Shown here: piece after piece, positions 11,901-23,449 of the stretch
How positions within the stretch are numbered: the first letter of the stretch is position 1
How the letters are laid out: each line of letters starts with the position of its first letter
Source: Nectonema munidae
Taxonomy: Eukaryota; Nematomorpha; Nectonematoida; Nectonematidae
Direction: 5' to 3'
Assembly (NCBI GenBank): GCA_030549495.1
Contig: JAUIRK010001052.1
Span: 186,001 to 250,000, forward strand
Length of the DNA stretch: 64,000 nucleotides
The notes under the pieces: generated by a model
Database searches by the model: none
The model's input: the letters and a program-made list of their open reading frames with translations, nothing else
Told to the model about the DNA's origin: nothing
Program-made: the position numbers and the translations under genes

Positions 11901-14900
11901 ACTGTCACATTTCCTGTCTAATCTATACATTTTTCTTTGTAGTCACTGATGAGATAAAGAACAAGGAAGTAGCTAATACATGTATGTAATGAGATGAAAT
12001 TATAGTGATGTAACTACATAATTATATTAAGGGCCATAAAATTAAGTATGGAAATGTAGTGATGTGTAGTGAGTTTCCATTTGTCAAAAGAGATAAAATG
12101 AAATTTAGCTTGATATTTTGTAATTGAGGTGGCGCTCTTAACTAAAAATGTCTTGGCGCTTGACTGCGTTAGACAGGTGGCGCTCTGAAAGGACTAACTA
12201 AAAATCGGGAAATACAAAAGGTGGCGTCCTTATAAGGGTGGCGCTTTTACAAAGGTGGCACTTTAAACAGGTTTTACTGTATATGTGTAAAAAAAACTTT
12301 GTATAAGCACTAAATCTAAAATTATATTTTTTTCAGTTGTGCTGTCATATATCAATCAATTTTTTGACAGATTTGGTTGATTTCAAAAAAATAAACGTGA
12401 CCGTCGTGTTCAGCACACTTGAAAATGGGTATATATGTGTAAAAAATTTTGTATACCCATTTAAACTAAAAGTTTCTTTTTTAGTTGAGCTGTCAAATAT
12501 TAATCACTTTTTGACAAGTTTAATTGATTTTTATTAAAAAAAATAAATGTCACTATCAGATTCGCAATCAATCATTTAGTAGGTTCGCGAAAATTTTGTA
12601 AAAATTAGCAATCTTTCAAGAAAAAACGAGCCCCCTCCTCCCCGTCACTGAGGAAATGTAAATAGGCCGTCACTAATAGGGTTAATAATAATAAAATTAT
12701 AATTTCAACAAATCAATCTTCATTTTAATAATAAATAATGATTGAAATTTTTAATAATAATGTTCGTCTGGGGTCCAACTACAACACTCAAAAGGTCCGG
12801 ATTCGGACCGCGGGCCGCGAATTGAGTAACTCTGACATAGAGTATATAAATTTTATTAATAACCGTGTGAATATTAATAATTTTGTTTGGTGTAATATAA
12901 TTTAAATATGTTATTTTTTTTACAAATGCAGTGATAAAAGACACAGCAAATTACATTCTGGCTTCCGACATACTGAACAAGTCTTTGCAACAAGTGGTTC
13001 ATAATTTTTCCGATTTTAAGAAAATGTTCTACAACATCATCAACTGTTCTTATATTAAGTTAACCAACGAAAGTTTGGAAAAAGTATTTGAAGTTTTTTT
13101 TATAAATGTGCATGCTAGCGTAAAATTTGAATTTCCAGGATGATTCATATCGAAAGAGTAAGAACGGGGATTTTACTCTCATAATACATTGAGCTTCAAT
13201 TTTTCAAAAACTCTTCGTTATAAGCTTGATAATAGAGTATTAACTCTATTAGAAGCATAACGTATAATCTTTTATCTTGATTTGCAAATATAAATATTTT
13301 TATATTACTTCTAAGAAGTGTGAGTTATATTTCAAAATGAATATTAGAATGACAAAGTCTTAAAATTCATTACTCTTTTAAGCTTGAGCATCGATAAAAG
13401 AAGAACAGCAATCTGTTTTTAAACGTTTAATATCTTTGTTCATACAGGATGGTAATTGAATTGTTGGATGAGAAAAAGCTCATTTTGACCACTTATTATA
13501 ACCCCTGTTTTATAATATTAATATTCAAAAGAACCGATTTACGGCCAATGTTCCCATTTTGGAACATAAGTAATTTCATCTTCGTCTGCTTTTTTCAATG
13601 ACTTTGAATATAAATCGTCTGCGTTTTTTTTAGATATCGTCTGCTTTGCTTGGCCTTAAATGGGTTAATTTAATAAAACTTCCATGGTACCTATAAAACA
13701 AATTTCGGTCATATAAATTGATCACTATATGTTCGACAAAATACTAAAAATATTTTTTTTCATAAAAATGTTTTTAATAAGCGTTCCCATCACTGTTGAA
13801 TTGAAGTTATGCCTGCTTCTTTGTACACGGTAATTCAACTATGAAAATGAGAAGAAACTATTGTTTTAATTAGTTTTTTATTTAAATTAAAAAATTTTTT
13901 TTGTTAATTTACTAATTTTAATAAGGATATTTTATAAATAATAAAATATACATATCTAGAATAGGTGATCCTGGAAATATCTTCAAAGAACCAAATCGAG
14001 AAATTAGAATTGGGTTAAATTGCGTTCAGTTGATTTAAAGTTGCAATGATAAGGGTTGAGCAAGATACAATGAAAAATTAACCAATTATAAGCGCTTTGG
14101 TAGAAAATTGCAGAAGATTTGAGAAGTTAAAATACAACAGACGGAAACGTAGTCATAAATAAATATTTAAAAAAAATTAAAAACAGAAAAGATACATCTA
14201 TATAGAAGTGAGGTGCACAAAGAGTGAGCTTTCAAAAGTTAGTCAGATTGATTTGATTAGGTCTAATCATACGGTATGTAGGGCGTTGCGTCATTTTATG
14301 TTTTTATTGTAGATGTTTGAAATAATCGTGATGACGTACAACCATCAAATCAGAAATGCAAATTCAAGCGAAGAAATCTTCTTCATAACGCTAAATCACA
14401 TAGATGGCGTATTTGACATCTGCTCAGAAATATACTCAGTTCACGAAAGCTTGATTGAGTTAAGGACATGGTTTGTGCACAAATATAGCAAATTGAAGAA
14501 AACCGACATATCAAATTTGCTTCAAAAGTTGGATATTTTTCAAAAGCACGACTCATGCCTACTCAGAGCATATCATGAAGATATTAAAAGAAAAAAAGTT
14601 AACAACTTCGAAAGAGTCATGAACAGGTTTCTTTTAAATCATTTCGTAAATACCCGTAAACACATTCGGATATGCCGAAAGGCGATTTATTATGTTAGAA
14701 TGCTTCTCTGGTTTATAAAGTTTTCAAATAAAATTACAACACATCATCAGCACACTTTTATAGTGTAAGAACTATCACCTGCTCTCTTGGAGTTCATAGG
14801 GCAAATTGCTCAAGAAAGTTTTTGTTTTAGGAAAAGAAATATATGATTTTTTATAGCATGGGCATCAACAAAAGAAGCGTGCAAATTTTTCTAATATCGG

Positions 14901-17298
14901 TTTTCTGACTATTTTTCTATTTAAGAATTAAGAAGATAATTTTAAGTCAATCAATTCTGACAATCCTTCACTCCAAGAAATTCACTGTTATGAATAAATT
15001 TTATGCTTTCCAAATGAAGTTTTAAATAATGCTATTCCAAGTTAGAAAAGAAAACTTTTTCGCCATTTTCAGCTTTGAACATATTTATGAAGGAAAACGA
15101 AATCCAAATTGAAGATGAAATTCTGAAGATGATCAAATAGCACATATTAATTTTCCAAATTTTTTATTATAAGTAAAATTGTGAAAATTATAATCTAACT
15201 TTATTTATAACATGTTCGATTGACCATCTGCATTCACATAAAAATATCATTCGAGAAAAATTTATTGATTTGACATTCAAATGCAAAACTTATCATTTCT
15301 ATATTGAGTTTTATTTACTTTGGATTGAAGTGGCACAGTAATATTCTGTTATTTGAAAAAGAAGCATCCACTTTTTAATGTAATATGCCATTTTCCACTT
15401 TAGTGCCTATAAAATTGAAATATGGAAATAGACATGATGTTTCTCATGGTATGAGCGCTGCCTTATCCAAAATAAAGACAAACATTGATCAAATCAAGGG
15501 CAAATCCCTCCCATTATGTTCCTATTTATGTTTAAGTCTCTGCTTGTTGTTATTTTCTTGGCTATTTTTGTTACGAGACTTCCAATCCTCATTTTTCACC
15601 TCAAAGAGCGTTACCATAAAATGCATACAAAGTTTGAGAACCACTCTTGTGGATACAATTCACATTTTAAGTTTTTAGAAAAAAATGATTCTCTTGATGA
15701 GAGATTATTATATAATGTTTATGTGGTTGTATTCTAATCATACATATATTCTAGAGTGACATATTGAGTGTGGAGTGAAATAATTCATGTTAATTCGAAG
15801 TTTTAATTGTCTTTCATTTGTGATTTACACGAAATAATTATTTTTCCCAGCTTCTCTGTTTTTAACATCTTTTGTTACATAAATACGCTGTTTTTTTTAT
15901 AAAAAATTCCACAAATTTTAGAAAGTGGATTATTTTAAAACTAATTCATAAATTTCGCAAAAACAAATTGAATTTAGTTCAATTGTATATTTTTGCAATT
16001 TTTGAAGCCATCATAATGAAATAAAATTGATTTCTTTACAACACTTTTAGCGTCATTAAATTGATTTGCCATGTTTAGATGGAGGTGAAGAGTTGCAAAG
16101 TAACATTTTTATGTTATTTGTCTCAAAATTTACATTTTAAAATTTTTATCAAATTTACATTCAAAATAATCATAATATAATTCGGAAAACCTTCAAATTG
16201 CTTCCTTATCCGTGTTGTGTCAAAGCCACTGTAGTCAGCAAAAAAAATGGTAATAAAAAAAAAATAAAAAAAATAAATAATATGGTTATAAAATAAATTT
16301 AAAAAAATGGTTTTTTTTTTAAGCAAAAATATTTTGATAGTGCAATTAGACACATTTAATAAAAATAAACAATAACAACAACAAATAAACATAATGATCC
16401 TTTTACCACATTTATCTTTTCAGTTAGAATCTGTCGGTTTATAGTTTTAAATTTTTCCTTCATTCCTTAGATACTGTTAAATTATCCTAAAGTGGAATTT
16501 CCCACTCGTTGAGATAACATAATATTTTATGATATTTAAGAGTAGAAAAATATTTGCATATAAATTAGGTATAAAGATTTTAATGATTAAACTTGAAAAA
16601 TTGTAACCTGTAAAATAGAGAAAGTTTCTTTGTGTTGCTTAAATGCGAAAAAAATTGGCAATAAAAACGATTAACTTTAAATATACTTTAGATGTTCTTC
16701 GAAGAATTTAAAAAATCGATATGAAGAAATAAAGAAAAATTATTACTTGGAAGTTTTCGCAATTGGGACTGAATTTGTTACAAGGATTGGTTTAAATGTT
16801 TACCTCGAGTATCCTGAAGAACAATCTCTTATGATTATTAAAAATACTAGAAAGAAAAGCCCAAGCGATAACTTTTCGTCAAAAAAAGAAAACTCTCAAA
16901 GAAGTGTCCAGAACGAAAATCCTACCAGAATATTAGAAGGTATCAACAGTAATTTAGCTTACTTATTGCTTAATGATGTTTCAAACATAAACTTAAAGCA
17001 TACAAAATCAATTGATGATAATGCGAAAGAAATTTTTATTGACTATTCTGATATCCAAGATTTTTCAGAAGAAAGATCAGAGAATGAAGTAAATAGCGTT
17101 CTTGTTAATGCTAAAAGCTGTGAAGGCAGAAAAGATGAAAAGTCTGCAATCCTAGTTAAAAGTGAAGTAGTTAACCGTGAAAGTGAAAAAAAGGCAAAAT
17201 TACTCAAAGAACTAAACCATCAATCTTCTCCAGAAAATAAACGAAATAAACTATTAGACTTATCTCTTGGTTTAAGTGATGAAAATAACTCTGATTAA
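5977..17298 (+). CDS. OSCP1: OSCP1 (organic solute carrier partner 1), four exons
   Basis: Deduced exons: 5977-6085, 12932-13083, 14313-14626 and 16692-17298. All introns are GT-AG, phases fit (1, 0, 2), and the sum is 1182 bases: 393 residues plus stop, close to the roughly 380-390 residues of vertebrate OSCP1. Exon 1 gives INLCGEMLYVLDRRLKSYNF, the OSCP1 N-terminal signature. Exon 2 (VIKDTANYILASDI) and exon 3 (ITLNHIDGVFDICSE, HEDIKRKKVNNF) match the conserved core. Exon 4 has LEVFAIGTEFVTRIGLNVY, aligning with the conserved GDRVLKLGTNMY region, then a divergent acidic tail. OSCP1 is a cytoplasmic/ciliary-associated protein linked to solute uptake; its biochemical activity is unclear. Intron 1 (6.8 kb) holds most of the repeats. 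An AG at 5966-5967 suggests a 5'UTR intron. The exon 3 donor (ACAG|GTTTCT) is the least certain junction. Confidence 0.85.
6464..6760 (+). pseudogene. Unassigned open segment in OSCP1 intron 1
   Basis: About 98 codons without a stop, ending in TAA at 6758-6760. The translation is lysine-rich then mixed hydrophobic (NIAKIALQQREINREK, then IIFSEYVRSHKIAFVYLTSL). The composition looks more like real protein than the low-complexity translations around it. The first ATG is at 6587, which would leave only 57 residues. I do not recognise the family. It could be a piece of a retroposed gene, a transposon protein, or a skipped or alternative exon. Confidence 0.25.
7068..7215 (-). repeat. tRNA-derived SINE (minus strand)
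   Basis: On the - strand a tRNA-like head is visible: an A-box-like TGGTTAGGTACTAGG and a B-box GGGTTCGATCCC about 35 bases apart, the normal Pol III promoter arrangement. A related but more decayed copy lies at 40841-40950 (shared ACCTTGAG-TATCGAA stretch). There is no intact cloverleaf, so it is not a functional tRNA gene. Confidence 0.6.
8500..9130 (-). pseudogene. hAT transposase fragment (GTF2IRD2/ZBED-like type)
   Basis: The largest uninterrupted piece is 8524-9099 on the - strand, preceded in frame by FPN (about 9108). RWPSKGRVLERFWAIRKEL is the well-known VRWLSRGKVLERV motif of the hAT lineage from which GTF2IRD2, ZBED5 and FAM200 were domesticated. It is followed by FLADIMSHLSDLNEK and GKHTIFNLIS, the matching LNxLN and GK motifs. 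The N-terminal BED finger/DDE start and the C-terminal dimerisation domain are absent nearby, so it is a fragment inside OSCP1 intron 1. Confidence 0.8.
9488..9753. repeat. Satellite-like tandem array, left part
   Basis: About one and a half copies of a unit of roughly 150-162 bases containing GCTGTCATATxTCAATCAA, AAATAAACGTGACC and CATGAAAATGGGTAT (copy starts near 9493 and 9655). The array is interrupted by a Tigger transposon at 9754 and resumes at 12280. Confidence 0.85.
9754..12279 (-). mobile_element. Tigger/pogo DNA transposon, full length but decayed
   Basis: The ends are CAGTGAAACCTG (9754) and the complement of CAGTAAAACCTG (ending 12279), with TA duplications at 9752-9753 and 12280-12281, diagnostic for the Tc1/mariner-pogo group. 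The length of 2526 is typical of Tigger. The transposase reads on the - strand from about 11220. The right terminal region (about 12125-12275) has several GGTGGCGCTCTT-like subterminal repeats. It sits inside a satellite array within OSCP1 intron 1. Confidence 0.92.
10006..11221 (-). pseudogene. Tigger transposase (CENP-B-like, DDE_1), frameshifted
   Basis: The N-terminus MKTLMLSENVKVVEAYEK (from about 11218) leads into a helix-turn-helix (GEKFGVSKNQVQRIIL). The CENP-B-type HTH continues (GWLQSFLKRNSIVLHTVSGE), then the first catalytic block IFNMNETGLFYR (MNETGLF corresponds to DETGLF, so the first Asp is Asn here), FSMTGEKLKPVVIGKNKKPR, and finally LIFLPANTIHVCQPIDQGVI in a broken frame followed by the acidic C-terminus SSDSEDSKNIDN. 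At least two frameshifts separate the blocks, and the second catalytic Asp region is damaged. Confidence 0.88.
12280..12685. repeat. Satellite-like array, right part, ending at a TTAACCC-type terminus
   Basis: Copies start near 12336 and 12484 (GTGCTGTCATATATCAATCAA and GAGCTGTCAAATATTAATCA), continuing the array cut by the Tigger element. Removing the transposon restores a spacing of about 155 bases between the second and third copies. Past the last copy (about 12560) come GAGCCCCCTCCTCCCC and then CACTAATAGGGTTAA. Reverse-complemented this reads TTAACCCTATTAGTG, a piggyBac-style terminus. Confidence 0.75.
12690..12834 (-). repeat. hAT-like terminal fragment
   Basis: Reverse-complemented from 12834 it starts CAGAGTTACTCAATTCGCGG and continues with GGCCCGCGGTCC-type sequence. 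This is the common hAT (Charlie/hAT-5 style) terminus with a GGCCCGCGG subterminal motif. No partner end was found nearby, so it is a solo end or a heavily deleted element. Confidence 0.5.
13540..13668 (-). repeat. piggyBac-like MITE (copy 1)
   Basis: On the - strand it begins TTAACCCATTTAAGGCC (TTAA at 13665-13668), continues CAAGCAAAGCAGACGA and ends near GGGAACATTGGCCGTAAAT. A related copy lies at 38127-38220, and a similar terminus is at 62519. TTAA plus CCC ends are typical of piggyBac derivatives. It lies in OSCP1 intron 2. Confidence 0.5.
15362..15737 (+). pseudogene. Unassigned overlapping open segments with a membrane-like helix (OSCP1 intron 3)
   Basis: Two overlapping frames (15385-15678 and 15516-15737). 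The first begins VPIKLKYGNRHDVSHGMSAA and ends with a hydrophobic stretch. The second holds a stronger membrane-like helix (SLLVVIFLAIFVTRLPILI) and a polar tail. The change of frame around 15520 suggests an old coding copy with a frameshift. I do not recognise the family. The segment does not fit the phase of OSCP1 exons 3 and 4, so it was not included in that gene. Confidence 0.25.
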
Positions 17299-18500
17299 AC
17301 TAGAGTTCAAGACAAATTTTTTTCTTATGGATAAAAGCATACAAATTAACCGTGATCTTACTATTTTTTTTAGAAAATATTCTATTAGTATTCTATATTT
17401 TCTTAATAAATTCCACTATTTTTCTTTTCTGCATAATAATATACTATTTATATATAAATTCGAAAAATGCACTTTTTGAAGCAGTTAGAGAGTTTAATAA
17501 GAAAAGTGAACAAATCTGTTTGGATTATCACCGCAGATAGACAAAGTATGTATGAACGAAAATAAAACAAAGAAGACAGACACAAAAAATAGAAGGGTAA
17601 CTCCAAGAATGGAGTCAAGGTAAGAGCTAATGTTGTTTGAAAATCTGAGATTGAGAGTGAAAGTATTCAGTGAAGGAGAGAAGATTAAAGCTGAAGTTTG
17701 AAAATAAATATATTAAGGACAAATGGGAAAATAATAATAATAATAATAATAATAATCATAAATTTACTTATAGTACATTCTGGATTTATAAGTATGGAAA
17801 CAAAAGTTGAATTTTGAAGTGGATATGTATTGTATATATTTATATAAAAAATCTATACAGGCATAAATCTATAGTTAGATTTTCCAGAGTGTGAAGATTC
17901 CCTAGCGTTAAAAATATTTAATTTATTGTTGATTCAATTAACTGGAAAAATTTTAAAAAATAATTAGCACTGAATTTTTTAAAGCAGGAAATGAAGCAAA
18001 CTATTTTAAACTGTTTTTAACTGCATTTTTGGATTGGGTTACAACGCACACACAAATAGCAAGTTTAGAGAATTACAGTGCTCAAATGTCGAAGATATAT
18101 TTAAATTTCATGTAATAAAACCGGCACTTAAATATTTTACAGGAAAAGTTCCATACTATCCTTCTCAAATTTTTTAATTTTTTCTCAAAACTTTAGCAAT
18201 TACGAGAGTATACATCCTTTAAAACTCCATGTTTTTCGATCTAAAAATAGAAAATAAAAACAAACAATTATTCATAAATTCCTAAGTGCTGGAATAGTTT
18301 GCTTCTTATAAGAGACGAGGATTTTGATGTTTCGAGCGCAAAATTACTATCAAAAATAAAAAGACATGTTGAAAGATTATTGTTCTTGTAATACTAGGAA
18401 TTGTTATATTTGCAACAACTGCTAGTAAGCTTTATATACTAATATATATTATCTCATAACCTGTACGGTTGAACGCGGGTAGACATCTTGATTGTCATCT
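17299..18500. other. Non-coding stretch 3' of OSCP1
   Basis: Presumed 3'UTR and spacer. A polyadenylation-type AATAAA lies near 17560 and an (AAT)n microsatellite at about 17730-17757. I see no further gene or clear element. Confidence 0.5.
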
Positions 18501-18506
18501 CCTTTG

Positions 18507-18668
18507 ATTGGGCTGGTGGGCTGATAGGTAGAGGCGTCGCCTACGGATCCAAAGCCTTTGGGTTCGAATCCCGGCGATGCCTTAGACTTATCATAAAAAA
18601 GTTCATCAGTGCAGATATGGAAGTTTCTACTTCCCTTGCATAAAACACCCTGTCAAAAAAAAAAATTG
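18507..18668 (+). repeat. tRNA-derived SINE, copy 1
   Basis: The tRNA-like head GGCTGATAGGTAGAGGCGTC (A-box region) and GGGTTCGAATCCCGGCG (B-box) are followed by a unique tail ending CACCCTGTCAAAA and a poly-A run. It is nearly identical in layout to 27527-27674, so this is a dispersed SINE family rather than a tRNA gene. Confidence 0.8.
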
Positions 18669-18959
18669 TCATCTCCAACCTGTATATTACGATGGTTTCT
18701 ATTCCAGAATGCTCAACAGAATGCTCATAAATTTAATATAGTTTGAAAACTAACTTGTGTGGTGATGTAATTTGTTGTTTCTTTATATTTTTCTGTAATA
18801 AAAAAATTGATCCGATGGATTAGCAATGCGTATATAATAATGCGCTTATATGATAACCGATTCAATATGATACAGTCCGTTCGTCCTTGAAATTTGATGA
18901 TTGAATCGAGCTTGTGTTCATGGATTTCATTCTTATATATGCGGGATCGATTATTTTTG

Positions 18960-20230
18960 TTTCTGGCTTCTTAAAACTCGTTTTATAATGAACTCAGATC
19001 ACATAGCTCAACCACTTTCTTTGAACACTCAGTTGATTCTTTTTCAGTCGAATCTGATTCCAGCCTTTCATATTGATTAGGAAATCGATGATAATATGAT
19101 TTCTTCTGATAACATTGATTACAGTTGGGAACCTTTCACAGACTCAAGAGGAAGATCACGCTCTGAAAACATTCAAGATGTTGTATCTTTACCCCCTGGA
19201 CCTAAGGGTCGTGCCTCAGGTGAAAAGGATTTGATGAAAATGTTCAATTATGATCCAAAAAAGTTTGGACACTATGGCTTCAAATTAACGATTCTCAAAG
19301 TTTTTATTGTTTAAAACATGAGTTGTATGTTTCCGGGCTTCCTGACAAAGAATACTTTTCAGCATTTTCAATTATGAAGAGGTTAATTAGCGATGCTAAT
19401 CTCCCTAAAGGCTCTGATATTTTTTGTGACAGGTTTTTTACCCCATATAATATACTCAAATAGGCACTTGAAAGAAACTACACTGTTTGTGGTACATCAA
19501 TATCTACAAGAAAGTTTATTCCTAATATAATAAAACCACTTTATTTGAAAAGTTTGAAACTTCAAGAATGTGAATCTCGCATAATTTATTGTAAAGAAGC
19601 TTCACTTTCTTCCTACATTCCTCGAAAACATTCCAAGAAGAATTTCAAAGTTGTCTATGTGTTTTCTTCTCAGCATAGAAACAAAGTTGAAATTTCTTCT
19701 GTACATGGAAAACCCGAGACATTGTTGGAATACAACAAAAACAAAAGTGGTGTGGATGTTGTAAATCGAATGGTTCAACAATTTAGAACATATAAACCGT
19801 GTAGAAGATGGACAGTAGCTGTTTTCTCGAATTATTTCGATATTTTGTGCTTGAACACATATATTATCTCCAGGTTCAATTCCTCCGAAAACTGCTCTTC
19901 TAATATGAATCATGGTAGAGAAACATTTTAAAAAAAACTAGCTTTGTGATTGGCTACTGAATCAATGATGATAAGAGCCTCAACCCCCAAATTAATTTGA
20001 AAGTAAAGTCTCTTCTAAACTTTTATGGGTTTTCATCCCAAGATGATCACGTCTCAAACTCATACAGAAGATTTTGTTATGCCTGTCTTCCTAAAAAAAA
20101 GTGAGAACGACGAGAAAATGTAAAAGATGTTCTCATTATATCTGCAAAACACATTCACATATTGCCTGCTCCCACTGCTTATCGTAACTTTTTATGCTGC
20201 TTCAATAAACTGCTATTTTCCTGTATTTTC
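18960..20230 (+). mobile_element. piggyBac-like transposon, decayed
   Basis: A reading frame starts at ATG 18988 (MNSDHIAQPLS) and passes through acidic N-terminal sequence (SWEPFTDSRGRSRS). It picks up the piggyBac core in a later frame (19545-19931), with the diagnostic VHGKPETLLEYNKNKSGVDV and the RRWTVAVFSNYFDILCLNTY segment. It ends near 20200 with a Cys/His-rich tail (RRFCYACLPKK; CKRCSHYICKTHSHIACSHC), the C-terminal cross-brace zinc finger typical of piggyBac transposases. Frameshifts and stops occur, and the part around 19320-19540 is compressed relative to an intact protein. Terminal repeats were not identified. Confidence 0.85.
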
Positions 20231-21160
20231 TAATTAATTCAAATTGTTAAATTATGGAAATTGAAAATCTTTTCCAAAATATAAGGAAATATTCTATATA
20301 AAATATTTTTTATAAGTGCCCAAAAAAAATTTAACGCCATCTAGAAAATATTTTCGGAAAAAAGTTGCAAAACATAAGAATAAAACAACGGTGACTCAAT
20401 ATGGGTGATTTTCCAATAAAAATTAACGTGCTGGTAAAAAATTGTGCATAATGGAAATTTTTTTCATTATTTCAGGTTAACTGAAAGCCTGTAGTAAAAT
20501 GCCATATGTCCGTAGTCCGAAGGCTTGTGACAGAGAAATACTAACACAGGCGAGTTGGAGAAAGCAGTGCGACTCACGCTCAAAGCGCCAATTTGGCCAT
20601 GCGGAGACAGCTCAAGGGTAAATTGACATGATTTACGATTGGCAATAAATGGCCGCTGGCAATAATGGGCTAGAACTTTTATAAATAAATGATTTTGTGA
20701 AAAAAATAAATAAATTTTTTATAAAAAAGTTTGCATTTTCAAAAAGTTGACATTTTTGACCGAATTTTTTAACTCAAAATTAAATTATTTTTTTCTAATT
20801 TTTACATGATCTTATTCAAAATTGCTTAAATTTTATTTTAAAATTTTGAAAAATATTTATTTTGATTTTTTTTAATTTTAACAATTTTTAAAAAAATTTT
20901 GTGTCAAAATTTTCAAATTTTTAATATTTAAAGAAAACTTTATACGAGAAATTTTTTAAAAACATTTTAAACCATGCCTATCTTAAAGAGGATCCTTTTA
21001 CCCACATTTTTCAATTATTTTTAGTTTGCAAAAAGTTTATAAATTTTTTTTATAAGCAATCAAAAAAATTCATTTGAGTCAAAAACATTTTACATTCTCA
21101 ATATATCCAATTCAATTAATGTCTCATGGGTTTATTCATTCTTCTCAAGAAAGATAATAA
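20231..21160. other. Gene-free AT-rich stretch
   Basis: Mostly low-complexity A/T sequence. A moderately GC-rich unrecognised patch lies at about 20510-20660 (CCGTAGTCCGAAGGC onward), which may be an old repeat. No gene is visible. Confidence 0.4.
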
Positions 21161-21165
21161 ATTTG

Positions 21166-22699
21166 TATGTTGCCAGGCATATTTTATCAAAAATCCGTAA
21201 ACTTGTTTCAAAAAATCTGTAGAAATCCGTAGACCCAAAATTTTTGGGTGGTCTGAGGCTCTTAATTTTTTTTAAATTTTTTCAGGGCTTTTTTTCATAT
21301 CTCTCAATAGTATCCCAAAACATAAAATTTTTTAAGTATGGTGCCTTTTTACATATAGTGAATCATTAAAAACTATATTTTATTCTAAAATCAAGATAAG
21401 AACAACAAACAAAATAAAAAATTGAATTAAACTATAGAAAAATGAAAACACAATATTTATAAAAAAAAGTAACATAAGAAAAAATGATGAAATGACACAA
21501 TATATTACACTGCCTTGATTGCCTCAAATATTGCATCACTTAGGTGTAACACCTGTAGAAATGATTACACTTTCTGGAGGCTCATATTTAAAAAAAGTTT
21601 CTCCTTGATCATTGGTTTTGATGTGTAATAGGCCTGAGATCGTATCTAAATCAATTTGGTTCCTTTTATCAGTTTTTATATTGTTAATCATGCTGTAATG
21701 GAAAAAACATAAGATATAGCAAATAAAAAACGAGATTTGAAGTAATTCCATACGTGAAAAGGCGTTCGCAATCGGCATTTGAATGTGGTAATACTAATAA
21801 TGCCATCGTCAGTCTGCATAAAAGTGGAAACCTGAATTTTTCATCTGAAGTTCGCAAGCTTTCCCCAAAAAAGATCAACCTCAAAATTCTCAAACCCATC
21901 AGGAAATTTGAAAAATTGATAATCTAAAAACACATCAGTCAGTTTATCTATTTCATCAGTTTTTACGATATGAAGAAATCTTCCAACTAAAGCAGTTACT
22001 TAAACTTTTGGCGATGGATGAGTCTGGACAGAGTCTTGGCAATAACTCGGTAAAATGGTCAGCAATGTGAAAAGGTAAATTATGCTCAACTAGCCAGTTA
22101 CAAAATATAACTTCAGTTTTTTTCCTGGGATCATCATTTTCTTTTTTTTCATAAAAAGATTGAAAGCTTTTTTTCTGTATTTTCCATATTTTTTGCATTT
22201 TTCATGTCAAGAGCTGTTTTGGCATGCTTTTCGAGATCTTTAAATCTACCACTTACAACCAACAATTTCTTAGAACATAAAAGACAAAATGCTGAGCCTT
22301 CCAAACCACCTTTTTTGAGTCAATCTAATTTCTTTTCCCACTCTTTTTTGTAAGATTGATCATATTTTCTCGTTTAAAGTTTTTTTTAGGAGAGAAAACT
22401 TCAGAAACATAATTATCGGAATCAGACATAATCTTGAAATTGAAATAAAACCAATTTAAATTTAAATTATTTGTTTAAAAATTGGCGCTCACATTTCATT
22501 ATTTAAAATCAAGAAAAATAAAATGGAGAAAAATTTTTCTTTATGATTTTATTAAAAGCCAAAAAAAATGTTCGATGAACCGAAAAATTCGTTAAAAAAA
22601 TAATCCGTAGAAAAATCTGGAAGAGTCAAAAATCCGTAGGACTATTTTAGCCTCAAAAATCCTTAAAATACGGATAAATCCGTAGATCTGGCAACACTG
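21166..22699 (-). mobile_element. Internally deleted hAT transposon
   Basis: The right terminus, reverse-complemented, starts CAGTGTTGCCAGATC; the left starts TATGTTGCCAGGCAT. Both ends carry AATCCGTAGA-type subterminal repeats. On the - strand, about 22420-22200 encodes a BED-type zinc finger (GSAFCLLCSKKL and a later KHAKTA). It is followed by NWLVEHNLPFHIADHFTELL (21956-22198) and then the C-terminal dimerisation motif LLVLPHSNADCERLF (about 21800). The central catalytic region is missing, and frameshifts are present. No matching 8-bp duplication was found. Confidence 0.8.
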
Positions 22700-23449
22700 T
22701 GTTCTATTTCAAACTATATTTTTAATAAAACAAGATTCTTCATTAAAGTTGTATTTTTAATTTATAAGAAGAAGAAGAAGTTTATTATTATTTATAAAGA
22801 CTGCAAAAAAATAAGATTTAGGTTCTTCTTACTCGATAATTGTATGCATTTAAAATTATAATATAGATGTAACAATTGTACAAAAAAGTTTATATTATAT
22901 ATTTTAATTATACAAAGTAAACTAAATATATGTAATAATTATACAAAAAGTAGTTTAGTATAACAATATATAATAAAAATTAAAGAAAAAAGACTCAAAA
23001 ATGAATATTTATATATTATATATATGTATAATGAAATAAATGAAGAATTATAAGATAATAAAATTATTAGAAGGAACAAATATAACACTTTTTTAAGATA
23101 CATGATTGATATTTTCTATAGACTAAATTTCAAAGTAATAAATGATTTAAACGTCTTAAGTGTCAAACTCTCAGTGTCCAAGTTTGAAAAGTGATTATTC
23201 CAATTTTTTGGGGATTTATATTTAAAGTATTTTAGAGCTAGGTAATCTGAGATACTCTAGGTATCTCATCGATTCTTAACAAGTTTATCTTTAAAAAATC
23301 TCAAAAATAGAGGGAGATTTCTAAAGTAAAGAAAAATTGAAATGAGTGATAAACTCATCGATTTTAACAATTTATACTTAAAAGGGAGGAATTTTGCTTT
23401 TACAACTAAAAACTTTTTTTAAAGCTTTGTTTTGTATGCATATCAATTT

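Noticed and set aside
15362-15737. Additional OSCP1 exon between exons 3 and 4
   Set aside because: An acceptor-like AG precedes it, but the frame required by the exon 3 phase hits a stop quickly and the residues do not resemble OSCP1.
18507-18590. Possible tRNA gene (A-box and B-box present)
   Set aside because: A second copy with the same non-tRNA tail and A-rich end exists at 27527-27674, and a cloverleaf cannot be drawn for the whole head; it is a SINE.
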